Shown here: piece by piece, positions 42,851 through 54,665 of the stretch
How positions within the stretch are numbered: position 1 is the stretch's first letter
Layout: each line of letters starts with the position of its first letter
Assembly (NCBI RefSeq): GCF_035918255.1
Contig: NZ_CP142136.1
Coordinates: 372,001 to 436,000 of the forward strand
Direction: 5' to 3'
DNA length: 64,000 nt
Source: Mesomycoplasma ovipneumoniae
GTDB lineage: Bacteria > Bacillota_I > Bacilli_A > Mycoplasmatales > Metamycoplasmataceae
Position numbers and translations under genes: made by a program
Notes under the pieces: generated by a model
Databases searched by the model: none
What the model was told of the DNA's origin: nothing
The model's input: only the letters and a program-made list of their open reading frames with translations

Positions 42851-43723
42851 ATGATAGAAAATAACGATACTTACTTAGCGTCAAAATTCGACCATTTTTC
42901 CAATTGAAAAAAAGAACGAAAGATTTCGTTGATTTTTTCTTTACTTATTCTTTCAATTACAATTTCGCTAATTGCATATTCAATGATTGAAAACCGTAGA
43001 GAATTTGTTCTTGACAAATATTATTTTATAAGTTTTACTAATTATTTTCAAAATTTTAGCGCCTTTTTTTACTTAACTTACCAGTCAAACTTAATTTATG
43101 GAATTACCTTATTTACTTTTGTCCTTAATGCAACTCAACGCAAATTTCAAATTTTATTTGTTTTTACAGTAATTTTAACGATTGTTTTAATCGTTTTTTG
43201 GACTGTATTGGCTTGAAATTTAAATATGACTTGATCAGTTTTGGCAACAACATCAACTGTCCATTTTTTTCATCCAGTGTTTGCAATATTTGTACTTTTT
43301 TGGTATCGAAAACAGTTTTCGGTTAGCAAATTAGGTTTAGGTTTTGGAGTTATTTATTCAGTTTGTTATTATATTTTTTGTGTGCTTTTGTATTTTTTCA
43401 CACTTAGACAATGAGTTGCGCCCGAAATTAAAAAAGTCGGAGCTCAAGAGATAAAAAATATGGTATTTTTTTACACAGGTTTAACTATTTATCCATTTAT
43501 AAATTTTTTACACCCATTTTTTTATTCAGGAAATAACCAATCAATCGTAATTTTGTTAAACTTGTTAATGGCTTCTTCGGTTGTTTTTCTTCCATATATG
43601 ATTTCGCTTTTTTATATTAATATTTTTGGAATTAAAGCAACAAATTGGCGTTTAACTCGAGAAATAAAATCGATTTCTAATCGTTTAAAAGCATTTTTTT
43701 GAGTATCCAAACCAAAAAATTAG
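42851..43723 (+). CDS. polytopic membrane protein, 290 aa
   Basis: About seven hydrophobic segments (residues about 26-46, 62-90, 100-122, 132-150, 160-185, 205-225 and 232-258). It ends in a basic tail. The sequence resembles the mycoplasma-only DUF1600 group, but I am not certain. No ribosome site is visible (TTATTCACCC before ATG), so a leaderless-like start from the nearby TATAAT is possible. The stop overlaps the AGGAG before mnmA. Confidence 0.7.
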
Positions 43724-43737
43724 GAGTAATTTGTTAA

Positions 43738-44856
<1,119 letters not shown>

Positions 44857-44949
44857 GAAATCCCGAGTTTTCCAGTTTGATGAGATAATCTTAAAAAAGT
44901 GTCTGGTTTTTCACACTCTTTTAACTAAAAAAGCAAAATTATAAAATAT

Positions 44950-45246
44950 TTAAACTACTTTTTTAGTTAAAAAACTGACAAAAATCATAAAAAAATACAA
45001 CTACTATTTAAACTCAATGCAAATAGAAAACTCGTTTTTATTTACAGCGAGCCTAAAAAAATATATGAAGTTTTGAAAGAACAATAATTAAAAGCCATAA
45101 ATTTATAGATTTCTAAACGGTTAAATTTAAGGCATTCCATTATTTAAAAATATAATGGATAATTCGTATTTTCAGATTTTTTTATGACAAAAACATAACT
45201 AATTCCCCCTTAATTCAATATCAAAATTTATTAATTTATTCTTAGT
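44950..45246 (-). ncRNA. putative structured RNA of element D
   Basis: Same layout on the minus strand: TATAAT complement at 45254-45259, 17-base T tract 45285-45301, AGGGGGA ribosome site, micro-ORF MFLS, then stems. The third stem carries changes on both arms. Confidence 0.4.
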
Positions 45247-45361
45247 GAAGCTAATTATAACACAATTTTATTTTAGACCAAACATTTTTTTTTTTTTTTT
45301 TGCAATAGGTTAATTTCAAAAAAATAAAAATTAAGATTTTAGCGTAAAAAAACCCGGATTT

Positions 45362-46703
45362 TAAACTAGGACAAAAAAAATTAACACTAAGGTGTTGGCT
45401 TTTTTGTTCGAGTTTAAGGAGAAAGCTAACACCCAAAGTGTTAGCTTTTTTTAAATTTTCAAATGCGATAAAAAGGAGAATACTAATGTCAAGACACTTT
45501 AAAAAAGACGAGTTTGATATGATTTATAAAATTTACAATGAATTTGGATTAAAAAAAACAATAAATTATATAAATGATATTTCGCCAGAAACAAATTTTA
45601 TAACCAGAACACAACTACTTCGAAGAATCAAAAAAATTATTCGGTATTATAATAATGGTATGCAAGATCAATTATTAGATAAAAAAGGTGCGAACAGAAA
45701 GCCAGGGAGTGGCAAAAAACCTAAAAAACCAATTGAACCTGATTGAAACGAATTTACAAAAGAAGAATTAATAGTAATAGCTAAGAGATATTACGAAATC
45801 AATAAAAATAAATTAAAATCAGGAAAAATTAGTGAAGCCAAAACGCTAAGTATTCCCTATAGCAAATCTGCAAAAATTTTTAATGTATGCAGACAATCAG
45901 TGGCAAAATCTAAAACTAAAGTTATAAAAGTAAGGGAACACAAAAATGATGCAATAATTAAAAAATCCTTTCTTGATAACAAAGGTAGATATGGTCGCAT
46001 AAGGTTGAGTGCTTATATTTCTATGAAATATAATATTGACATTAACGCTCGAAGTCTTGGAAGACATTTAAAAAGATTGAATTTAGTATGCAAAATTAGG
46101 AAAAAAAGAAGAAAGAGCGAAATTAAGAACACCAAATTCGCACTGCCGGATATTGTTAAACGCGATTACAATGATAAATTAAATAGAAATATTTTTGCTA
46201 CTGATATTACATATATAAAAGCTCCCAGAGATGTTAAGGAAAACCATGTATTTTTGTCTGTAATAATTGAGCATAAAACTAAAAAAATCAGAGATTTTAA
46301 ATTATCTGTAAGCAATGATCTTAATTTAGTTATGGATAATATAAAGACATTTAGGTCTATTGATAAAAATTTTGTTATTCATTCAGACCATGGATTTCAA
46401 TACACTTCAAAAACCTATATTGACAAAATAAATAAAATGGGAGGAACTGTTTCATTGTCTCGCATAGGAAATTCTTTGGATAATAGGGAGGCTGAATACT
46501 GATTTTCGATTATAAAAAGTGAATGCTTAAACGAGTTAAACTACAGTAAAATAACTTTTGAAGATCTGAAAAAAATAATTGCAGATTATATATTTTGATA
46601 CAACAACGATAGAATTCAATCGATTTTAAATTGAAAAACACCACAGCAATATGCTATGATGTTATAATAATATTAAACTGTTAATTTTTTTTGTCCTAGT
46701 TTA
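45362..46703 (+). mobile_element. IS3-family insertion sequence
   Basis: 1342 bp with 25-base perfect inverted ends that begin TAAACTAGGACAAAAAAAAT. Flanked by a 3-base TTT duplication inside element D. It encodes one complete transposase. A deleted relative lies at 16046-16345. Confidence 0.9.
45486..46667 (+). CDS. IS3-family (IS150-like) transposase, single reading frame, 393 aa
   Basis: ATG 45486 after AAAAGGAG. Unlike most IS3 elements, the N-terminal DNA-binding part (OrfA-like) and the integrase core (OrfB-like) are read in one frame with TGA Trp codons, no frameshift. Core motifs: Asp in FATDITYIKAP, Asp in HSDHGFQYTSK, and Glu in DNREAEYWFSIIKSE with Lys following. A short-region hairpin (ACACTAAGGTGTT) precedes the start. 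Probably active. Confidence 0.93.
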
Positions 46704-46773
46704 TTTACGGGTATTTTTTAATATTTATATTCGCTAAAAAGTTAATTTTTGCCATCAAACTAGGAAACTCAGG

Positions 46774-46799
46774 AAAAAATTGATTATTTAGTCTAAAAA
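46774..46799 (+). repeat. direct repeat, right copy flanking element D
   Basis: Counterpart of 44833-44860, located next to the stop of the PEBP-like gene. Confidence 0.65.
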
Positions 46800-46801
46800 A
46801 A

Positions 46802-48028
46802 TTAAATTAATTTAAAAAAAGTACGATTATAACCAATAACTTTTCCTTTTATTGCGCTAAGAACCTCAAATGATGTCAAAGGTTTAGTTAAATTTCGCGC
46901 AATTTGACTTCAGTCAATTACTTGATCAAGACCAAAAATTTCAAGTTGATATTTTCCTTGGCCATTTGTAAGACCAGGAAGATAAATAACGCCGTATTTT
47001 GCCTTAATAAATTCAAATTTTTCTGAAGAATCTAAATTAATTTTTTTAGCAATTGAATCAGCGCAAAAGGAACCAAAACTATTATAAACAGGAATTTCAC
47101 TATCAAAAAGATCAAAACTATTTTTTCCAGCATTTAAAATAGTTTTATATTCATTAGTTTGTTTGATAATTCCAACCCGATTTCAGACATTTAGCCCAAC
47201 GCCAAGCGAGAAATTTTCGGCAAAACTAGTTACCATTATTACATATTCTTTAATTTTATCAGAATCAGAATAAATTTCAATGTCAAAATTACGAGCACTA
47301 AAAAATGGACTAGCTCCTTGTTTGCCTAAAAATTCAATATCTAAAAGATGATAATCATTTTCTCTGGCAATTAGTGCTGATGAGCTAAAATTTATCGGTA
47401 AAAAATCAAGAAAAAAATTTTCTTGCTCTTTGGGCAACGGTGCATTTAATTCACTTTTGGAAATCTGTTTTTTTACAAGTAAATTATTTTCAACTTTTCC
47501 ATGTGAACGGTATAAAAACGAAGTAATTCCAAAGTCAATAACGTGATTTTTAATTAAATCAAGAAAATCATCGTAAAATAAAGGTTTATTTTTCAAATCT
47601 TCTGGAATTATATTGTCAATATCAAGGGCAAAAACTTCAAGTCGATAGTTATGATCTTGAGCTGGCGGCAGTGGTCCAAAATAAACTCCATCTGGATGAG
47701 GTCGATAAAATGAATCAAGCAAATAATTATTTGCATGGCGGGTCATTGAATTTTCAAATTGATACATTTTATCTTGTCGCGAAAAAGAATCATCTCATTT
47801 TAGCTTGTTTTTTTTAATATTGGCCGCAACTCAATGAATAAAAACAAAACCTAATTCAGCAGTTGCTTCATAGTCAATTAAAGTAAGGGCATATGATTTT
47901 GCGCCTTTAACTTTGTCTCATTTTATAGGAAAACTTACCGAATTAGGGTATTTTTTACCTAAATTACCATTACCAAATTGGGTGTCTAAAACGCCGTTTT
48001 TAACGTCAGGAATATAAATTTTTATCAT
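46802..48028 (-). CDS. tandem PEBP/YbhB-like protein, 408 aa
   Basis: The first half contains PEBP (Raf kinase inhibitor-like) landmarks: SFPIKWDKVKGAKSYALTLID, then FIHWVAANI, and DGVYFGPLPPAQDHNYRLEVFALD. The second half repeats the pattern in weaker form (SFGSFCADSIAKKI ... GKYQLEIFGLDQVI). This suggests a duplicated domain in one chain. No signal peptide, so cytoplasmic. The family binds phospholipid head groups or phosphate ligands; role here unknown. The upstream lipoprotein gene ends five bases before the start, so they form one operon. Confidence 0.8.
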
Positions 48029-48033
48029 ATTTT

Positions 48034-49584
48034 TTAGTCTTTATCAATATTTTTTGGATTAACTATTATAAAATTTTTATTTCTTTGATTATAATATTGG
48101 GCATATTTGTCTGGTAGGGACAGTTTTTTTAAATTTTGCTCAAGATCAATAGGTTGGAAAGGCAAAAGGTTACCACTTTTAAGAAAACCACTAATATTTA
48201 TTCGTCTCTCAACGTAAAATATTTTTGGATTTTTAGGGTCTTGTTTTTTAATTTCATCTTCAAGCTGCGGTAAACTTGCACTATAAAGTCCGCCTCGATG
48301 GAAATTATTAGAATTTGTAAAAGGATATTTTTGGATTTTGTCAGTTAATTTATATTTATCAAAATCATGAATCATACCAATTTGTTGCGCTTCTGCTTCT
48401 TCTCTAGTTGGAGGACCTTGAACTGGCAAAGGCGAATTTTGTTGGAAAGTTGCGACTTTTTGGGATGAATTTTGTGAAAAAAGGCTTGGTTTTTGATCTA
48501 TCAGGTTTTTTTGGCTTGTAGATTTAGGTTCATTTTGACTTTGACTTTGATTTTCAGATTGACTTTCAGCCTCAGGAGTATCAGGATTTTGGTCAATTAT
48601 TCAATAAATACGATAAATTGCATCTTTTATTGTATTAGTTGACTCATCTACATGAGTTTTTTGGTCATTAAGAAAAAAAGCACGCGGTTGAACTTTATAT
48701 TTTCGGCCATCTTTTGCTGTTATTGAATATTTTTCTAATTTCTCAGTTAGTTCTACTTTTTTTTGGTAATCTTTATCATTAAGAATCGGAAGATCCAAAT
48801 TAGTTTTTAAATTATTTTCGATAATTTTACTAAGTGTATCCAAGATTTTATAATTATAATTTCATCAAAACAAATTTGAAACAGGTTGTCTGGTTGCTGC
48901 TTCTATCCCGTTAAGGATGAATTCAATCGTTGCAGGCCCGATTACAATTTGCTCATCTTCTTGTGTTTTGTTTTGATCTTTTTGGCCTGAATTTTCTTGA
49001 GCTTGCTGGTTTTGGGATTTAGCTTTTTCCTCTTTGTTCATTTTGACAATTAGTTTAGCAAGCTCTTTGACTATTTTATAGTATAAATATTCTTCTCTTA
49101 ATTCCAAATTATTTACAGCAATACCTGATCCAAAATTTTCGGGTAAAAATTCAGGATATACCTTAAAATCTGTGGATTTTAAGTATTTTTCTTGCGATTG
49201 TTTTCATCGTTGTAAAAATTCAGAAGCTGTTAAATAAGAGGTGCCTTGATAATATTTTTTAACAATTTCAGGAAAATTAGGAGTTTTAGCAAGTTTTTCC
49301 AGTTTCTTTTTAATTACATCATCAGGTTCATTTTGAATAAAATTTTGAAAATCTAACCTTGAGCTAAATGCGTGAATTACATCCGCAAGGGCAGTATTTG
49401 CAATTTCTTGAGTTTCAATTGACAGGGGCACATTCAAAATTTCGGTTAATAAATTATATTTTTCTGGGCTAACGCTATTTGAAAAATTTTTAACATCTGA
49501 GCCTTGATTTTCGATGCATGAAACAACAATAAGCGGGAAAGACAAAGGAACTAAAGCCAAAGATTTTTTAAATTTTCATTTCAT
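48034..49584 (-). CDS. lipoprotein, 516 aa
   Basis: The start MKWKFKKSLA (second Trp from TGA) and hydrophobic stretch end in the lipobox VVSC (Cys about 22). The body is charged and rich in Gln/Lys/Asn, with low-complexity linkers (KSQNQQAQENSGQKDQNK near residue 195, SQSENQSQSQNEP near 345). No domain recognised. Upstream of the PEBP-like gene on the same strand. Confidence 0.8.
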
Positions 49585-49611
49585 TTTTACACCTACTTCT
49601 AAGCCTTAAAT

Positions 49612-49651
49612 AAAAAACTAAAAGAACCAAAGATTATTCTTTTAGTTTTTT
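49612..49651 (-). terminator. terminator between minus-strand transcription units
   Basis: A 15-bp perfect stem (AAAAAACTAAAAGAA / TTCTTTTAGTTTTTT). The T run on the minus strand would end the ula/HAD operon before the lipoprotein gene. Confidence 0.8.
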
Positions 49652-49683
49652 CACATTTGTAAAATGATACCATATTTTTCAAT

Positions 49684-50208
49684 TTATGAGTCACTTTTTA
49701 CATAAATTTCTTCAAAACCATTGCGCCTTCAAAAAAATCCCCTAAACACATCATTATTTTGTAGTTTTGCGGAATTTTCGCGCTGATAAAAAGCTAAATT
49801 TGAATAGTATTCTTTTGAAAAAAATGGGATAATTCCGTCGTAAATTAGCTTCAGTGATTGTTTGTCTAAAACTATTTTGCAATTTTGGACAGGAAAAAAG
49901 ATAAAAATAGCATCATCTGGTTTTTTTAAAACAGCTTTTATATCAAGACGAAAATCAATTTGGCGTAATTTCATTAGGATATTGAAATTATAAAAATTAT
50001 GATCACCGTTAAAATTAAAAATTATTTCTTTTTTTTGAAAATCATTAAAATTAACAAGTTCTTCAAGAGTTTTTGCTTTTTTTATAACATATCCAGTTAA
50101 TTTTGGCGAAAAAATCTTGAAAAAACTAGGAACAAGTCAATATCCATCTGATAGATGGTTGACTTTAACTTTATTAAAATTAGAAATTTTTTGACGCAAA
50201 TTATTCAT
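49684..50208 (-). CDS. hypothetical protein, 174 aa
   Basis: Start ATG 50208; one TGA Trp codon in the middle and one near the end (FFWRRNGFEEIY). No membrane segment or signal. It overlaps the HAD phosphatase gene end by eight bases and is the last gene of the minus-strand ula operon, before a strong terminator. Function unknown. Confidence 0.7.
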
Positions 50209-51097
50209 AATATTTTTCAAAAAAGTTTGCTATTCCATCATTGTCATTTGAGTCGGTAACCAAATTAGCTTTATCTTGGACTTCTTGACTAGCTTGACCC
50301 ATTGCAATTGCTAATTTAACTTGTTCAAACATAGAAATATCGTTTCGAGCATCACCAAAAGCTAAACTTCTTTTGAGATCTAAATGATAATTTTCTTTTA
50401 GAAATTTAAGTCCTTGACCTTTATTTGAGCCAGAAATCATAATATCAATTACCGATGATTGGGATTGAACTAGATAAATTTGTTCAACATTTTGAAGTTG
50501 ACTAATGGCTTTCTCAAAAAGGACAGGATCGCTATCACGTTTTATAAGTAAAAATTTTACTACATCAAGATTGAAAATTTGATCATCATTCAAACTTTGA
50601 TAGTCATAAAATTTTAGCGGTAACTGTTCGGCTTCTGAAAAAATTTCATTTTGATTTTTAAGATAATCAAATCAAGGGCAAGTTGTATCTTTTTGGCTAA
50701 AAGCAAGCATATTTTTAGTTGTGTAAATTAAGAAAAATACTTGGTTTTGGGCTAAAATTTGAAAAATTTGTGAGACTTGATCTCCAGAGAAAACCTTGCT
50801 AAAAACAACATTTTCCTTTTTGTAATCATAAATTAATGAACCATTGCAACTTATTATCGGAAAATCAGGCTTTAGTGCAAAATAATATTTTTTTATAAAA
50901 TATCAAGGGCGACCTGAACAAAAAATTATTTTTTTATTTTTTTCACGTAACTTTTTTATTGCTTCAACAGATTTTGGGCTAATTTCGTGATCAGATTTTA
51001 GCAATGTTCCGTCAAGATCAAAAATAAAATTATCAATATCTTTTAAAATAACTTTAATTTCATTAGTCTTTTTGTCCATAATATGCGTTTTTACCAT
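50201..51097 (-). CDS. HAD-family Cof-type phosphatase
   Basis: 298 aa. Motif I is FDLDGTLLKSD (about residue 27), a SGRP motif II follows, a cap domain of about 110 residues, then GDARNDISMF (motif IV). This is the Cof-type (IIB) layout that acts on sugar phosphates, flavins and similar small phosphates. Start ATG 51097 overlaps ulaF by 35 bases; ATG 51079 would overlap by 17 and is a possible alternative. It may dephosphorylate a pathway intermediate. Confidence 0.88.
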
Positions 51098-51785
51098 GCT
51101 TTCGGTTATAGTGTTTTTTTTGTAGTGTTAAATTAGCTTGACTTTGATCAGGGTTTATTATTTTTGTATAAAGAGCCATTTTGGCAACTTCTTCAAAAGT
51201 CATTGCTAATTTAACAGCGTCGTCAGCAGATTTATTAGATCAGCAAAAAGGCCCGTGTTCTTTGACTAAAACAGCAGGAGTGGCTATAAAATCGAGATTA
51301 TTTTTTTTGAAATGATCAACTATAACAACGCCAGTGTTATGTTCGTATTGACCATTAATTTGCTCATCACTTAAGGAATTAGTGCAGGGAATTGAACCAT
51401 AAAAATTATCAGCATGCGTTGTTCCAAGGGCAGGGATTTCTTTGCCTGCTTGGGCTCAAGCAACCGCAAAAGGAGAATGGGTATGCACAATAGCCTTAAT
51501 TCTTGGGTCGGCTTTATAAAGAAGTGAATGAGTTGGCGTGTCGCTTGATGGGTTTAAATTTGTCTCAAGAACATTGTTTTCAAGATCAACTGGAACCATA
51601 TCTGAATATTTCATTTTTTCATAGGAAATTCCACTAGGTTTAATGACATAATAAGATCGATCTGAACTTATTGCTGAGACATTTCCTCAAGTATGAAGTG
51701 CTAATTTTGAATTATATAATAAAAGATTTGCTTCTAAAACTTGCTTTTGTAGTAAAATTAGTTCGTCTCTATCTTTGATTTTCAT
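51063..51785 (-). CDS. ulaF: L-ribulose-5-phosphate 4-epimerase
   Basis: 240 aa, class II aldolase/AraD fold. Metal-binding His residues lie in IVHTHSPFAVAW and in VLVKEHGPFCW; the GNVSAIS and SSDTPTH blocks bind phosphate and substrate. It turns L-ribulose-5-P into D-xylulose-5-P, the last ascorbate step before the pentose pathway. It overlaps ulaE by 17 bases on one side and the HAD gene on the other. Confidence 0.92.
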
Positions 51786-52665
51786 AAGCAATCCTTAAAT
51801 TTTCTATAAAAAAATCACGTGCTTTTGCGATAATTTGGCTTTGTTTTGCCAAATTATCAGAAAGTGGCAAACTTTGGTCAAAATTTTCTTCTTTGTGCCA
51901 CATTTCAATTACAAAAGGCACACTAATTTGTGCTTTTAAAATGTAGCTAAAAGCAGAAACAAAATCCACATCGCCTTGTCCGAATTCAAGATTTTTAAAA
52001 ATTCCAGGGAGAGTATCTTTGAAATGAAAGGCGATAATTTCTGATTTTCCTAGTTTGATTTCTGCTTCTAAATCATTAGAAAAACGGGATAAATTACCTA
52101 AATCCGGGTATAAAAGCACACCTGAGCCAATTTGTTTTTGAAGATAAAGCAGTCTTGAGATTGTTCCGGCAAATTTTGTATCCATTGATTCAAAAGCGAT
52201 TGTGATGCTGTATTTTTTTGCTAATTTAACAATTTTTTTCATTGTCTCAATGAAAAAAATCTCAGAATCAGGATGAGGTTGCTCATAATAAATATCATAT
52301 GCAGCAAGTTGAATAATTCTAATTCCGAGATTTTTAGATAAAATTAGCGCTTTTTCCATAATTTCAAGCGCTTTCTGGCGGACATTTTCATCTTTTGCGC
52401 CAAAAGGAAATTTTCGGTGTAAAGACAAACACATTGAATTTATATAAAAATCATTTTCATATAAAGCATCACGAATTTCTTTAATTTGATTTTTAGAAAA
52501 ATCAAGACGAGCAGCAAATTCATCGCTTTCATCAACAGACATTTCGATAAAATTAAATCCGGCTTTTTTTGCCACTTTAATTTTATCGACAAAAGTCAAA
52601 CGTTTATCAATTGCTTTTTCGTAAATTCCTAAAGGAAAATTAATGTCAGTATTTTTTAAATTCAT
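51769..52665 (-). CDS. ulaE: L-ribulose-5-phosphate (xylulose) 3-epimerase
   Basis: 298 aa, TIM barrel of the xylose-isomerase/AP-endonuclease-like group. Recognised by [39 protein letters not shown] and the GQGDVDF metal region. It converts L-xylulose-5-P to L-ribulose-5-P. The start is taken at ATG 52665 ([15 protein letters not shown]); a longer frame upstream is only the overlap with ulaD. Confidence 0.92.
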   Translation of the reverse strand: MNLKNTDINFPLGIYEKAIDKRLTFVDKIKVAKKAGFNFIEMSVDESDEFAARLDFSKNQIKEIRDALYENDFYINSMCLSLHRKFPFGAKDENVRQKALEIMEKALILSKNLGIRIIQLAAYDIYYEQPHPDSEIFFIETMKKIVKLAKKYSITIAFESMDTKFAGTISRLLYLQKQIGSGVLLYPDLGNLSRFSNDLEAEIKLGKSEIIAFHFKDTLPGIFKNLEFGQGDVDFVSAFSYILKAQISVPFVIEMWHKEENFDQSLPLSDNLAKQSQIIAKARDFFIENLRIAYENQR

Positions 52666-53308
52666 CCTTAAATTCCTTTGCTTTTTCTTCAGGATTTTCA
52701 GCATCACGAATTGAACGGCCGGCAATAAAAATGTAAATTGGGATATCTTTAAATAATTTAATATCCTCAACTTCAACTCCGCCAGTGATTGTAACTTTAA
52801 AGCCTAAATCAGCGAGTTTTTTTACAATATCAATATCTTTTTGGGCTCATTTAACCCCTGCTGCTTGTGAATCCCTAGCTCGATGCCAAACTACTTGTGG
52901 CACTCCAACTTTTTTTCAGTCTTGAACTTGATCTCAAGTAAAATTATTTGTCATTTCAACTTGAATTTCAGTACTTTTTCCATTTTTTTCAGAATAAACG
53001 TGCGAAAGATCAACTAAATCTTTAATTGTCGGAGTTTCAGCTGCGCAAATTGCAGTTGTAAAATCAGCCCCTGATTCAAAGAACATTTTTCCAAAAACTT
53101 TCCCGGCATCAGCTATTTTACCGTCAGCTACAATTATTTTATCGGGAAAACTTTTCCGAAGTTCAGAAATAGCTTTTTTACCTTCAGCAGCTAGTAAAAT
53201 TGTTCCAACTTCGATAACATCAATATATTTTTCTGCTTTTTTAGCAGCTAATATTGCTTCTTCGATAGTTTGATTATCGAGTGCAATTTGTAAAAGTGGG
53301 AGTGCCAT
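52640..53308 (-). CDS. ulaD: 3-keto-L-gulonate-6-phosphate decarboxylase
   Basis: 222 aa, OMP-decarboxylase superfamily. It starts [18 protein letters not shown], and the active-site motif is DGKIADAG (Asp-x-Lys-x-x-Asp), with phosphate-binding blocks TGGVE and AGRSI. It removes CO2 from 3-keto-L-gulonate-6-P to give L-xylulose-5-P. The end reads Tyr-Trp-His with a TGA Trp. GGAAAGGAA ribosome site precedes ATG 53308. First gene of the minus-strand ula operon. Confidence 0.95.
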
Positions 53309-53378
53309 GTTTGTTCCTTTCCTTATAAATTTATATATAAATTATACAATTTTTTAGGATTTTTAGATCATTTTTGGC

Positions 53379-53484
53379 AAAATTATCGGTCATGATTTAA
53401 ATTTTTGAATATTAGATCATTTTTTTATTAATCATTAAAAATGCTAATTAGTTTTTTGGCTAAAGTATTTTTTTAAACTAATTT
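53379..53484 (+). repeat. 106-bp direct repeat, left copy flanking element E
   Basis: Recurs at 54213-54318 with small differences, including the block AATGCTAATTAGTTTTTTGG. The two brackets meet the element ends exactly. Confidence 0.85.
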
Positions 53485-54212
53485 CACGAGTTCCCCAGTT
53501 TGATGAGATACCTTAAAAAAGTGTCCTAGTTTATTAGTTTTGGGCGCTTTTTTAACTTTTTTGGCAAACTCAGAAAAAATAACTATCAACTCAAAAACAC
53601 TGAATTTTAAATCTAACCATCACGAATGAAAAATCTACTTATTAATCAAATAAGGCAAACTAAAAAAGCTAAAATTTTGACTTAAAAAGCAAAATTATGA
53701 AATTTTTAAACTACTTTTTTAGCTTAAAAACACTGGCAAAAATCAATTGATGAATAAACAACAAAAATCATAAAAAAATACAACTACTATTTAAACTCAA
53801 TGCAAATAGAAAACTCATTTTATTTACATTGAGCCTAAAAAAACATATGAAGTTTTGAAAGAACAATAATTAAAAGCCTTAAATTTGTAGATTTCTAAAC
53901 GGTTAAATTTAAGGCATTCCATTATATTTAAAGCCATAATGGAAAAAATGGCATTATCTGAGTTTATTGCGCAAAAAACATAATCAAGCCCCCCTAATTC
54001 AATATCAAAATTTATTAATTTATTCTTAAGTGAGTTTTATTATAACATAATTTTATTTTACACCAAGCATTTTTTTTTTTTTTTTGCAAAAGGTTAATTT
54101 CAAAATTATAAAAATTAGGATTTTAGCGTCAAAAAACACGGATTTAGCGGTATTTTTGCCTATTTATATTCGCTAAAAAGTGAATTTTTGCCATCAAACT
54201 GTCAAACTCAGG
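53485..54212 (-). mobile_element. repeat element, copy E
   Basis: 728 bp, minus orientation. Plus-strand left end CACGAGTTCCCCAGTTTGAT; right end complement CCTGAGTTTGACAGTTTGAT. Full body with 16-T tract (54070-54085), promoter, micro-ORF and hairpins. Flanked by 106-bp direct repeats. Confidence 0.85.
53705..54031 (-). ncRNA. putative structured RNA of element E
   Basis: Minus strand: TATAAT complement at 54039-54044, GGGGGG-type ribosome site, micro-ORF MFFAQ, conserved stems with CTCAATG...CATTGAG. Spacing matches copies A and C. Confidence 0.45.
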
Positions 54213-54318
54213 AAAATAATCGATCATGATTGAAATTTTTGAAATATTAGATCATTTTTTATCAATTATTAAAAATGCTAATTAGTTTTTTGGCTAAAGT
54301 GTTTTTTTAAACTAATTT
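54213..54318 (+). repeat. 106-bp direct repeat, right copy flanking element E
   Basis: Counterpart of 53379-53484. Confidence 0.85.
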
Positions 54319-54448
54319 TTTACAGGAAGATTTACTAAACAATAAAGTAAAAATATCATATATATAATTTATATTTATTATATATGTACCTAAATTTTAT
54401 GCTTGACAAAAATAAATTTTTTTTGTTTCTTTATTTTTAAAAAAAGTG

Positions 54449-54454
54449 TATAAT
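54449..54454 (+). promoter_or_regulatory. opp operon promoter -10 box
   Basis: GTGTATAAT, extended -10 sequence, about 210 bases before oppA; followed by a structured leader. Confidence 0.6.
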
Positions 54455-54470
54455 TTCATACAGGTAAAAA

Positions 54471-54557
54471 ATGATGCAATCAAAAAACTCTATTAAAAAA
54501 GCAAAACAAATTAACATTATGAACTCCAATGTTAATTTTAAGTTTGCCATTTTTTAA
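54471..54557 (+). CDS. 28-codon leader frame
   Basis: ATG ATG ... TAA encodes a basic peptide beginning MMQSKNSIKKAKQ. It has no strong ribosome site (AGGTAAAAA before ATG). It covers the first stem-loop of the opp leader, so it may be a regulatory leader peptide, or a chance frame. Confidence 0.3.
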   Translation: MMQSKNSIKKAKQINIMNSNVNFKFAIF

Positions 54558-54651
54558 AATAGTAGTTTTTGACTCAATTTGTTCATAACATTAAGTTATA
54601 TAGGATAAAAAACAAAAGCTACTATCAAAAAAAGATAGTAGCTTTTGTTTT
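54511..54651 (+). promoter_or_regulatory. opp leader with alternative stem-loops and a strong hairpin
   Basis: Stem 1 pairs TTAACATT (54511-54518) with AATGTTAA (54528-54535). TTATGAAC (54517-54524) could instead pair with GTTCATAA (54581-54588). An 18-bp perfect stem (54609-54626 with 54634-54651, AAAACAAAAGCTACTATC and complement) ends in TTTTGTTTT a few bases before the oppA ribosome site. This resembles an attenuator or a leader that masks translation. Confidence 0.55.
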
Positions 54652-54665
54652 AAAAAAGGAGGGAA

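Larger units (their letters stand above)
44861..46773 (-). mobile_element. repeat element copy D, interrupted by an IS3 element
   Basis: Left end TCCCGAGTTTTCCAGTTTGA and right end with ATCAAACTAGGAAACTC, minus-strand orientation. The family body lies at 44935-45361; its promoter-side end is split by an IS3 element (45362-46703). The remainder, 46704-46773, is the usual end with CATCAAACTAGGAAACTCAG. Without the IS3 the element would be about 570 bp. Confidence 0.8.
53309..54665. other. intergenic region with element E and the opp leader
   Basis: Contains no protein gene except the 28-codon frame in the opp leader. The 5' part holds the ulaD promoter side (TATAAATT complement near 53325), then element E with its duplicated flanks, then the opp promoter and leader. 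Confidence 0.7.
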
